Shown piece after piece: positions 6,469 to 13,688 of a stretch of DNA of 19,659 nt. A program made the position numbers and the translations under genes. The notes under the pieces are model-generated. The model saw only the letters and a program-made list of their open reading frames with translations, was not told the DNA's origin and ran no database searches. Positions within the stretch are counted from its first letter, which is position 1; each line of letters opens with the position of its first letter. The DNA comes from Lysobacteraceae bacterium (GTDB lineage: Bacteria; Pseudomonadota; Gammaproteobacteria; Xanthomonadales; Rhodanobacteraceae): assembly GCA_018971925.1 (NCBI GenBank), contig JAGWZT010000006.1:1-19659 (forward strand), given 5' to 3'.

Positions 6469-8304
6469 CTACAAAATCCCTTGCATGCCTGCCCCGAACG
6501 CGGTGATGAAGCGCGTGATGATGGCGGTGAGCGACAGGTTGACCTCGGGAAAGTCCCCCACCGGCTTCCAGCACTCCAGGAAGTCCGGATCGGTGGCCGG
6601 AACCGGCTGGCAACCGGGTTTCAACTGGTAATCGGTGGCGTAGCCGAATGGCCAGATGTCGAAGATCGGCAGGCTGCGCGAAACATCACCGATGGCCTGG
6701 CTGACGTCGCCGATGATGGGAATGGGACGGCGCGGCGCGACCAGCCATGCATTGCGCGGCGCGGCATCGCGCAGGATCGCCGCGCGTACCTGCCCGGCGA
6801 ACGCCGGATCGTCGATGATCACGCCGTCCTCGGTGTTGTAGTGGCTGGAGCGCGGGTCGAAGTTGTGCGAACCGACCATGGCGATGCGGCCATCGACCAC
6901 CAGCGATTTCGCATGCAGGCTTATCCGTGGACCCTGGTTGCCGGGCTCGATCGGCGCGCGACCGCCATGGTGTGCGGAAGATTTCTCCGATCCGAGACCG
7001 GACAGGCGGTTGTAGTCACCGAGCATCTCGCCGGCATCGGCCGGGTGCGGCATCAATTCATGGATCTGGAAACCGTAATCCACCAGGAACTTCTTGTGGT
7101 GCTTGTACGACAGCGCGTACACCGGCAGCGCGTCGGTGGAGGCCAGCGAATTGGTGGACACGATCACCTGCACCGGCGGCTTTTTCCCCTGCAGCGCCTT
7201 GAAGATCGTGCCCGCGCGGCGCGTCAACACCAGGTACGGCGTCTGCAGCACGATCTGCTCGTGCGCATCCGAAATCATCTTCATCAGGTCGCGCGTCAGC
7301 TCGCGTGAATCCGGGCCGTGCACCGCCTCGTCCTTGGACGGGAGGTCGTAGAAGTAATCCACCAGCCCCACGTTCAGGCTGTGGTCGAGCAGGTTCTCCG
7401 CGAGCCACCCGGGATCTTCCGCCTCGCTGCGGGTCGCGGCCACGCGCTGCGGATCGGCGAAGCGCGGCTGCGTCCAGGGTTCGACGTCGAGCGGGTGCGC
7501 CAGGATGTCGGCGTTGACGTCCTTCAGGTGCGTCAGCGGTACTGCGCGGTTGTTGTGCCAGAAGAGTTCGAAGCCGCGTTCCATCTGGCGTCCGGCAATC
7601 CCGGCCACGATCACGTCGCGGTCGAGAAAATCCATTTGCGAATCCCAGTCGAAGTAATCGTTGGCGTAGTTGCGGCCACCCACGATGCCGACCTTGTCGT
7701 CCACCAGGAACAGCTTGTTGTGCATGCGCTGGTTGAACTTGCGGAAACAGCACAACACGCTGGCGGCGTATTCGATGTAATTGTTGCGGGCGCTATCGAA
7801 CGTCGGGTTGTACAGCTTGATGTGCAGGTTGCCGCTGGCGCGCGCCAGCCGCGACAGCAGTTGCGGATCGTTCAACGAGCCCAGTTGGTCGGCGAGGATG
7901 CGCACCTTCACGCCGCGCCGCGCGGCTTTCACCAGTTCGTCCAGCACCAGCATGCCGGCATCGTCCTTCGACCAGATGTAGGTCTGGATGTCGATGGACT
8001 TCTGCGCGGCCCGTATCAGGTTGATGCGCGCCGCCAGCGCGTTCTGGCCGATGTTCAGCAGCGTCACGGTGTTGCGCGGCGCGTCCGGCTTCGAGGCCGC
8101 GATCGCGTTGTCGGCCTGCGCCATGAACGGCGAGGTTTCGGCGCAACGGTCGGGCCGGTCGCAATCGCTGCGGCTGTCGGCGGACATCGAGATGATCTGG
8201 TCCGCGCGCTGGATGCGCTTCGTCGAGAGCGGTGCGCATCCAGCCAGCACCAATGCAAGGGCGCAGGCGCACCAGCCCAATTTTGCGCGAACGCTCTTTC
8301 GCAT
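6469..8304 (-). CDS. Lipoprotein phospholipase D / ClsC-like cardiolipin synthase
   Basis: A 611-residue member of the phospholipase D superfamily, which cleaves or transfers phosphatidyl groups; cardiolipin synthesis or remodelling is the likeliest role. Both HxK(x)4D catalytic motifs are intact: His195/Lys197/Asp202 in RMHNKLFLVDD and His464/Lys466/Asp471 in LHAKSLVVDG, followed by GSHNFDPRS. These blocks resemble E. coli ClsC (YmdC). Unlike ClsC, the N-terminus is a lipoprotein signal (MRKSVRAKLG, then ALVLAGC with Cys23), which predicts a periplasm-facing lipid anchor. About 94 more residues are open upstream of ATG 8304, but they overlap the YceI gene and the signal peptide argues against them. 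It is probably the last gene of the speE-led series. Confidence 0.88.
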   Translation of the reverse strand: MRKSVRAKLGWCACALALVLAGCAPLSTKRIQRADQIISMSADSRSDCDRPDRCAETSPFMAQADNAIAASKPDAPRNTVTLLNIGQNALAARINLIRAAQKSIDIQTYIWSKDDAGMLVLDELVKAARRGVKVRILADQLGSLNDPQLLSRLARASGNLHIKLYNPTFDSARNNYIEYAASVLCCFRKFNQRMHNKLFLVDDKVGIVGGRNYANDYFDWDSQMDFLDRDVIVAGIAGRQMERGFELFWHNNRAVPLTHLKDVNADILAHPLDVEPWTQPRFADPQRVAATRSEAEDPGWLAENLLDHSLNVGLVDYFYDLPSKDEAVHGPDSRELTRDLMKMISDAHEQIVLQTPYLVLTRRAGTIFKALQGKKPPVQVIVSTNSLASTDALPVYALSYKHHKKFLVDYGFQIHELMPHPADAGEMLGDYNRLSGLGSEKSSAHHGGRAPIEPGNQGPRISLHAKSLVVDGRIAMVGSHNFDPRSSHYNTEDGVIIDDPAFAGQVRAAILRDAAPRNAWLVAPRRPIPIIGDVSQAIGDVSRSLPIFDIWPFGYATDYQLKPGCQPVPATDPDFLECWKPVGDFPEVNLSLTAIITRFITAFGAGMQGIL

Positions 8305-8363
8305 CACCCGCGCATCATACGGGGGCGTCGTGTGTCTGAAAGAGCCGTACATGGCGGCTTTGA

Positions 8364-8388
8364 TGGAAATCAGGCCACGGACGGCTGT
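8364..8388 (+). repeat. Short dispersed repeat, copy 2
   Basis: Matches 6360-6385 except for one missing A in the AAAA run and three T-to-C transitions in the core (GGCCACGGACGGCTGT). It lies in the 92-bp gap between the YceI-family stop and the phospholipase D start, in the same orientation as copy 1, so the two copies are direct repeats flanking that gene 2.0 kb apart. Confidence 0.55.
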
Positions 8389-8396
8389 GGTGATGC

Positions 8397-9023
8397 TCAG
8401 GACACAGGATCGCCGGCCTCTGGTCTCAAGGCAGACGAAGCGGCGTTCGTGGACGAACGCAAAACGATCCTGAGATCCAGTTCCACCTTGTCCGACAACA
8501 CGCCGCGCCAGCCGCGCATGCCGAAGGTGGAACGGGAAATCGTGCCGCGCACGCGGATCACGCATTGCAGGGGCTGCCGCGGGCAATCCGACGGCTGCAG
8601 CGTCAACGTCACGGGAAGGCGCTCGCCATGCAGGCTCAGCATTCCGCGCAACGTGCCTCCGGCCACCAGTTCGCCCATGGGGAACGGGTCGGAATCGAAG
8701 TGGATGGCGGGGAATTGCGCCGCGTCGAAGAACCCGACACCGAGCGCACGCGCGCGATCGCCGGTGTCGTCCATCCGCAGGCCGGCGACCGCGAGGTCGG
8801 CATCGACCCGGCCGAGATCGGCGCCGATGTGGGTGTCGATGCGATGCAGCGTGCCGGACAGCGCCGGGAACGTGCCGCGCACGTGCGCGAACCAGAACTT
8901 TCGCACGACAAACTGGACCTGCGATCGCGCGGGATCGATGGTCCGGGTTTGCGCAATGGTTTCAGCGGCGTGCGCGATGCCGAACGCGGGCAGCAGCAGC
9001 AAGGCCAGCGCCAGCGTCTTCAA
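8397..9023 (-). CDS. YceI-family exported lipid-binding protein
   Basis: A 208-residue secreted protein with a signal peptide (MKTLALALLLLPAFGIAHA, cleavage near A-H-A) followed by a YceI-type lipocalin-like barrel at about 27-190. Typical features are the opening TIDPARSQVQFVVRKF and the mid-domain block FFDAAQFPAIHFDSD. YceI proteins bind isoprenoid or amphiphilic molecules in the periplasm; the ligand here is unknown. The only start that gives a clean signal peptide is TTG 9023, one base after the sixA stop (TAG-C-TTG). No ribosome site is visible, so translation probably depends on coupling to sixA. Longer in-frame starts inside sixA (for example 9125) would bury the signal peptide. Confidence 0.82.
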   Translation of the reverse strand: MKTLALALLLLPAFGIAHAAETIAQTRTIDPARSQVQFVVRKFWFAHVRGTFPALSGTLHRIDTHIGADLGRVDADLAVAGLRMDDTGDRARALGVGFFDAAQFPAIHFDSDPFPMGELVAGGTLRGMLSLHGERLPVTLTLQPSDCPRQPLQCVIRVRGTISRSTFGMRGWRGVLSDKVELDLRIVLRSSTNAASSALRPEAGDPVS

Positions 9024-9024
9024 G

Positions 9025-9501
9025 CTAGGGCGACCACAGGGCGCGCAAGCGCCCGTGCCCCGGTTCCAGCGCACCGTCGGCCAACTCGATCCACGCAAGC
9101 GCGGCGGGCGACATGCCGCGCGCACCGGCCGAACGGCCTTCGGTCAACAAAGCCAGCAATTGTTCCGTGCCCGGATTGTGCCCGACCAGCAACACCTGGC
9201 GCGCATCCGGCGCGTGGCTTTCCACCAGCGACAGCAATTCGCCCGGCGTGGCCTTGTAAATCGCGGGCAGGAACCGCGGCGTGCGCGTGCGCAGTGCCAC
9301 GCATACGGCATCCGCGGTCATCTGCGCACGCCGTGCCGGCGAACACAACACCGCATCCGGTTCGGCGCCTTGTTCGGCCAGCCAGGTACCGACCGCGCGC
9401 GCCTGCGCCTGGCCGTGCACACTGAGCGGGCGTTCCACGTCACGTCCGTCCGGTCCCGCGTTCATGGCCTCGGCGTGCCGCAACAACAGCAATTCACGCA
9501 T
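9025..9501 (-). CDS. sixA: SixA-type phosphohistidine phosphatase
   Basis: A 158-residue histidine-phosphatase-superfamily protein close in length to E. coli SixA (161), which dephosphorylates phosphohistidine in phosphotransfer proteins. The catalytic motif is LLLLRHAEA with His9. The second histidine is His108 in LLVGHNPGTEQL, and the arginine-containing block CSPARRAQMTA is at 53-63. It is a single small cytoplasmic domain with no signal peptide. It starts 12 bases after the exported-protein stop, with GGGAT as a modest ribosome site, so the two are likely co-transcribed. The in vivo target cannot be inferred; no PTS or HPt gene is in the window. Confidence 0.88.
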   Translation of the reverse strand: MRELLLLRHAEAMNAGPDGRDVERPLSVHGQAQARAVGTWLAEQGAEPDAVLCSPARRAQMTADAVCVALRTRTPRFLPAIYKATPGELLSLVESHAPDARQVLLVGHNPGTEQLLALLTEGRSAGARGMSPAALAWIELADGALEPGHGRLRALWSP

Positions 9502-9513
9502 GTCGGATCCCGC

Positions 9514-10599
9514 TCACTGCCCGCTGGAACCGGCCGATGCCGGCACCGCATCGGCGGGTGCATCGGTCGGGATATTGCTGGCCCGCAGTGTCGCCAGCAT
9601 CAGGCTCAACTCGGTGCCGCCGTTGCGCGCCGCCGCGAGCCACTGCGAAGCGAGCGCCGGATCGGCAAGCGCACGCTGCAGCAGGCCGGAATACTCGTGC
9701 ACCTGCCAGGCGACGTTCCGGGCAGCCTGGTCGTTCTCCGCTTTCTTCGCAGGCTCCAGGTCACCCTGGATGTGCAGGCCCACCGCACGCGCGATTGGGC
9801 TAGAACCCCACGTCAGCGTGTGCGCGAGCTTCAGGCATGCCTGCCGCGTGCCCTGGTGCTTGGCCACCGCATCCTTGTCGCACGCGTCCACCACCGGCCC
9901 GAGGTTCGGTCGAAGATGGTTCTGGGTTGCGCTGGCCGCGACCAGCACGCGCACGCCATCGCCGTTGTCCGGCTGGCCGTCGTGCGCGCCCTGGGTGGTG
10001 TCAGCCAGCGGTGGCAGGACTTCGGTCGCCTTGGCGACGCCGGCCAACGCCTTGCCGTAATAGTCGTCGTAGGTCTGGGCGGCGGCGGCTTTTTCCAACG
10101 CGGCCTGCTCGGCCTTGGCGTCCTTCTTTTCGGCAGCCATGTCCATTGCCACGATCCACACCGCCGCGTTGTCGGCGGCGTTCTTCTTGAGAAATTCGAA
10201 GGCCTTCGCGTTGGGGCAATCGTCCTTGCTCCCGCACAGGTCCAGGCGCACCCACTCGGCGGCCGGACCGGCGTTCGGCGCGGTGGCGGCACGCTGGCTC
10301 AGGGAATCGAAATCCAGCCCCGGCGTCTGGTTCTTGAACGGCCGCGCGAGGATCGCGGCACCCAGCAGATAGTCCGGATCGGCGCGCAGTGCGACCACGC
10401 TGACCAGGTCGTGCTGGTACTGCTGGATCGCCTCGACGCGCTTCTGGTCGGCGGCCGACAATTTCGGGGCCGGTCCCGCCGTGCTGGCGATGGCAGGGCT
10501 GCTCGTCGCGGAGGCCGGTGCGGTGAGTTGCGCGGCGGCCGGCATGCTGCCGGCGGCAAGCAACGCGGCAAGGACGGCGGGGGTCACGACAGGGCGCAT
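9514..10599 (-). CDS. Exported protein of unknown function
   Basis: A 361-residue protein with a Sec signal peptide (MRPVVTPAVLAALLAAGSMP, cleavage near A-A-A|Q at 23/24), hence periplasmic or secreted. The mature part starts with a low-complexity Ala/Ser/Pro/Thr stretch. It continues as a mostly helical protein with several cysteines (C-x5-C in DLCGSKDDCPNA, and others in VDACDKD and RQACLKL) that could form disulfides. The closing section is again rich in Ala, Pro and Ser. I recognise no catalytic motif or domain. Codon usage and base composition look like those of the neighbours. It lies between speE and sixA on the same strand; ATG 10599 has no good ribosome site. Confidence 0.75.
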   Translation of the reverse strand: MRPVVTPAVLAALLAAGSMPAAAQLTAPASATSSPAIASTAGPAPKLSAADQKRVEAIQQYQHDLVSVVALRADPDYLLGAAILARPFKNQTPGLDFDSLSQRAATAPNAGPAAEWVRLDLCGSKDDCPNAKAFEFLKKNAADNAAVWIVAMDMAAEKKDAKAEQAALEKAAAAQTYDDYYGKALAGVAKATEVLPPLADTTQGAHDGQPDNGDGVRVLVAASATQNHLRPNLGPVVDACDKDAVAKHQGTRQACLKLAHTLTWGSSPIARAVGLHIQGDLEPAKKAENDQAARNVAWQVHEYSGLLQRALADPALASQWLAAARNGGTELSLMLATLRASNIPTDAPADAVPASAGSSGQ

Positions 10600-10670
10600 G
10601 ATGAATACCGATGGGTGGATTTGGTGAAGCTAAACACGGACGGATGAATGCATACTGGCCGGCTGCGCGC

Positions 10671-11519
10671 TCAGGTGTGCAATGCGCTGCGCATGAACTC
10701 GGGTTGCGCCAGCGCGGCGCGGTGCATGTCGGCGTTGTAATAGCGTGTTGCGAAAGGTTTGGCGGCCGCATCCTGTTCGCGGAACGCGTCGAGCCCACCG
10801 CCCTTGCGCGCCAGCGTGCAACTCCACCAGCCGGTCGGATAGCACGGTTGCGGGAAGGGCAGCGTGCGGGTGGTCGAGAATCCGACTTCTCGCATCGCCT
10901 TGTGCATCGACTGGATGAGATCCAGCAGCACCAGCGGCGATTCCGATTGCTGCACCAGGATACCGCCTTCGCGCAGCGCGCGGAAACAGCTCGCATAGAA
11001 CTTCGCGTTGAACAGGCCTTCGGCCGGACCGACCGGGTCAGTGGAATCGACGAACACCACGTCCAGCGAATCGGGCGCGGCATCGGCCATGTACTTGATG
11101 CCGTCATCGAACAGCAGTTTCGCGCGCGGATCGGCGTTCGATTCGCACAGTTCCGGAAAATATTTTTCCGCCAGCCGCGTCACCTGCTCGTCGATGTCGA
11201 TCTGCACCACCGATTCGACGTCCGGGTGGCGCAACACCTCGCGCAGGGTGCCGCAATCGCCGCCGCCAATGATCACCACGTTGCGCGGCGCCGCGTGTGT
11301 GTACAGCGCGGGATGGGTCATCATCTCGTGGTAAAGGAAATTGTCACGCGAAGTGAGCATCACGCAACCATCGATCACCATCAGGTTGCCCCAATCGGTG
11401 GTACGGTAAATCTCGATGTGCTGGAACGGCGTCGAGGCCTCGGCGAGCTTGTCGTCCACGCGATAGCCGATGGACGAGCCCGACGCTTCGTGCTTTTCGG
11501 TGAACCAGTTGGACGGCAT
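10671..11519 (-). CDS. speE: Spermidine synthase SpeE
   Basis: SpeE transfers the aminopropyl group from decarboxylated S-adenosylmethionine to putrescine, giving spermidine. The 282-residue protein begins MPSNWFTEKHEASGSS and has the family length. It shows FQHIEIY and LMVIDGCVMLTSRDNF in the N-terminal strands, the nucleotide loop VVIIGGGDCGTLREV (81-95), the acidic DIDEQV (108-113), DDGIKYM (138-144) and the catalytic block FVDSTDPVGPAEGLF with Asp158 and Asp161. The frame extends 62 codons further upstream, but family alignment and an AGGA element 11 bases away favour ATG 11519. It is divergent from speA and may lead the minus-strand series down to the phospholipase gene. Confidence 0.96.
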   Translation of the reverse strand: MPSNWFTEKHEASGSSIGYRVDDKLAEASTPFQHIEIYRTTDWGNLMVIDGCVMLTSRDNFLYHEMMTHPALYTHAAPRNVVIIGGGDCGTLREVLRHPDVESVVQIDIDEQVTRLAEKYFPELCESNADPRAKLLFDDGIKYMADAAPDSLDVVFVDSTDPVGPAEGLFNAKFYASCFRALREGGILVQQSESPLVLLDLIQSMHKAMREVGFSTTRTLPFPQPCYPTGWWSCTLARKGGGLDAFREQDAAAKPFATRYYNADMHRAALAQPEFMRSALHT

Positions 11520-11547
11520 GCCGGGGAATCCTGTTGGAGAACCGTGA

Positions 11548-11582
11548 ATTGTAACGGCCGGACCGGGGCCACGCGTTACAAT
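11548..11582. promoter_or_regulatory. Divergent speE/speA promoter with a 9-bp inverted repeat
   Basis: ATTGTAACG (11548-11556) and its exact inverse CGTTACAAT (11574-11582) are separated by 17 bp. Each arm contains TACAAT, a strong -10 hexamer: 11577-11582 on the plus strand facing speA, and 11553-11548 on the minus strand facing speE. Both -35 regions would then overlap inside the palindrome; no good -35 hexamer is seen at 17 bp from either -10 box. Predicted leaders are about 20 bases for speE and 95-100 bases for speA. The palindrome could also be a regulator site. Confidence 0.55.
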
Positions 11583-11685
11583 GGCGGCAATCGATCCCGC
11601 GGCGATGGTGGCTTCCGATCGATCACTCCTTCGCGTCAAGGCCCGCCGCTGCGACGTTCCGCCCCTCGTTATCCGGAGACCCACG

Positions 11686-13611
11686 ATGACGAACGCCTGG
11701 AACATCGATGCCGCCCGTTTTGCGTATTCCGTTGCGCACTGGAGCGACGGCTACGTCGACATCGGCACCGACGGCCGCGCCGTGATGCGTCCGCGCGGCC
11801 CGGAGGGCCCGACGATCGCCCTGGATGATGCCATTGCGCGCACGCGCGAACTCGGCCTGCGCCTGCCGCTGCTGCTGCGTTTTCCCGACATCCTGCTGGA
11901 CCGCCGCGCGCGCCTGCGCGAAGCGTTCGCGGGCGCGATGCGCGCGCACGACTACGCCGGTGGCTACACGGCGCTGTATCCGATCAAGGTCAACCAGCAG
12001 CGCGCGGTCGCGGGCATGCTCGCGCAAGGCCCGCAGTCGCCGCGCGCGGCGGGCACGGGATTCGGCCTGGAAGCCGGTTCCAAACCGGAGTTGCTGGCGG
12101 TGCTGGGGCTGGCGCAGCCCGGATCGCTGGTCGTCTGCAATGGCTACAAGGATGCCGAGTACATCCGCATCGCGCTGATCGGCCGCAAACTCGGCATCGA
12201 CGTGGTGATCGTGATCGAAAAACCATCCGAACTCGAGCACGTGATCGGGGAATCGAAGGCGCTCGGCGTCGAACCGAAACTCGGTGTGCGTGTGCGGTTG
12301 GCGTCCATCGGTGCCGGCAAGTGGCAGAACACCGGCGGCGACAAGAGCAAATTCGGGCTGACGCCGACGCAACTCCTGGCGCTGGTCGAGCGTTTGCGCG
12401 ACACGGACCTGACGCACACGATGCGTCTGCTGCATTTCCACATGGGTTCGCAGATTTCCAACCTGCGCGACATCGCGGCCGGCATGCGCGAGGCGGTGCG
12501 CCACTTCGCGGAATTGCGCGCGGCCGGCCTGCCGCTCGATCACGTCGATGTCGGCGGCGGACTCGGCGTCGATTACGAGGGCACGCGTTCGCGCGGCGAA
12601 TGCTCGATCAATTACGACCTCGACCAGTACGCGAACGCCGTGATCGCGCCGCTCGCGGCGGCGTGCGCGGAATGGCACATCGATCCGCCGCACGTGCTCA
12701 CCGAATCCGGCCGCGCGATGACCGCGCACCACGCGGTGCTGGTGGTCAACGTCAGCGAAGTGGAAGCCGCACCGGATGGCGTGGTGCCGGCGGCCACACC
12801 GGACGAGGCGCCGGTGCTGCGCTCGCTGCGCGATACGCTGGCGGCGCTCGGCAAACGCCCGGTACGCGAGGTTTGGCAGGACGCGCAGCAGTATTTGAAC
12901 GAAGGCCAGCTTTTGTACGCGCAAGGCGTGCTGGACCTGGCCCAGCGTGCGAAGCTCGATGCGCTTTTCCACGCGATTGCGCTGGGCGTACGCCAGCACC
13001 TGAAACCCGACGAGCGTTCGCACCGCGAAATCATCGACGCGCTCGACGTCAAACTGGTCGACAAATATTTTTGCAACTTCTCGGTATTCGAATCGATCCC
13101 CGATGTGTGGGCCATCGGCCAGATCTTTCCGATCATGCCGCTGACCCGCCTGGACGAGGAACCGACCCGGCGCGGCACGCTGGCCGACCTGACCTGCGAT
13201 TCCGATGGACGCGTCGATGTGTACGTCGAATCCGGCGACCTCGATGTCAGCCTGCCGCTGCACGAACTGCGCGAGGGTGAACCCTACCGCCTCGGCATTT
13301 TCCTGGTCGGTGCGTACCAGGAAACCCTTGGCGACATCCACAACCTGTTTGGCGATACCGACGCGGTTAACGTGCGGATCGACGGCGACGGCCCTTCGAC
13401 GGGGCTCAGGACAGGCTTCATACTGGACGGCGCACGCCGCGGCGATTCAGCCGACATGCTGCTCGACTACGTCGGCTACCAACCCGACGACCTGCGGGCC
13501 GCGTATCGCGAAAAGCTCGCTGCCGCGGGCCTGCAAGGAGATGCCGCGCGGCACCTCGAAGCCGCGCTGGAAACGGGCTTGACCGGCTACACCTATCTGC
13601 AGGAAACCTGA
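11686..13611 (+). CDS. speA: Biosynthetic arginine decarboxylase SpeA
   Basis: SpeA is a PLP enzyme (alanine-racemase fold III) that converts arginine to agmatine, the entry to polyamine synthesis. The 641-residue protein begins MTNAWNIDAARFAYSVAHWS, like its homologues. The PLP lysine is Lys101 in YPIKVNQQ. The barrel residues LHFHMGSQ (249-256), the glycine-rich HVDVGGGLGVDYEG (286-299) and the C-terminal active-site cysteine block CDSDG (Cys504) are present. GGAG at 11675-11678 lies 7 bases before ATG 11686, which decides the start; the 35 upstream open codons begin inside the promoter. The agmatine-processing gene (speB or aguA/aguB) and speD are not in this window. Confidence 0.96.
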   Translation: MTNAWNIDAARFAYSVAHWSDGYVDIGTDGRAVMRPRGPEGPTIALDDAIARTRELGLRLPLLLRFPDILLDRRARLREAFAGAMRAHDYAGGYTALYPIKVNQQRAVAGMLAQGPQSPRAAGTGFGLEAGSKPELLAVLGLAQPGSLVVCNGYKDAEYIRIALIGRKLGIDVVIVIEKPSELEHVIGESKALGVEPKLGVRVRLASIGAGKWQNTGGDKSKFGLTPTQLLALVERLRDTDLTHTMRLLHFHMGSQISNLRDIAAGMREAVRHFAELRAAGLPLDHVDVGGGLGVDYEGTRSRGECSINYDLDQYANAVIAPLAAACAEWHIDPPHVLTESGRAMTAHHAVLVVNVSEVEAAPDGVVPAATPDEAPVLRSLRDTLAALGKRPVREVWQDAQQYLNEGQLLYAQGVLDLAQRAKLDALFHAIALGVRQHLKPDERSHREIIDALDVKLVDKYFCNFSVFESIPDVWAIGQIFPIMPLTRLDEEPTRRGTLADLTCDSDGRVDVYVESGDLDVSLPLHELREGEPYRLGIFLVGAYQETLGDIHNLFGDTDAVNVRIDGDGPSTGLRTGFILDGARRGDSADMLLDYVGYQPDDLRAAYREKLAAAGLQGDAARHLEAALETGLTGYTYLQET

Positions 13612-13644
13612 GCGTCAGGCGTCTCGTGCGACTACGGAGCTCTT

Positions 13645-13661
13645 GGCCATGGACGGCTGTT
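13645..13661 (+). repeat. Short dispersed repeat, copy 3 (core only)
   Basis: GGCCATGGACGGCTGTT shares the 16-base core of the repeats at 6360-6385 and 8364-8388, mixing the base variants seen in those two copies. It lies in the 77-bp gap between the convergent speA and ydfG stop codons. The rest of this gap shows no clear terminator hairpin. Confidence 0.4.
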
Positions 13662-13688
13662 GACCGACGCAACCGCAACGCGTGCAGC

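Noticed and set aside
8305..8586. 94-codon N-terminal extension of the phospholipase D frame
   Set aside because: It overlaps the YceI-family gene and would put the lipoprotein signal in the middle of the protein.
7318..10647. A 1109-codon plus-strand open frame
   Set aside because: It is antisense to the phospholipase, YceI, SixA and exported-protein genes, all of which have clear families or signal peptides. Long antisense frames are common in GC-rich DNA, and its translation is low-complexity Arg/His/Val-rich with no family motif.
11623..13341. A 572-codon minus-strand open frame opposite speA
   Set aside because: A shadow of the speA codon pattern; no recognisable motifs, and speA is unambiguous.
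13612..13688. Terminator between convergent speA and ydfG
   Set aside because: No GC-rich stem followed by a T-run on either strand; only the short repeat core is present.
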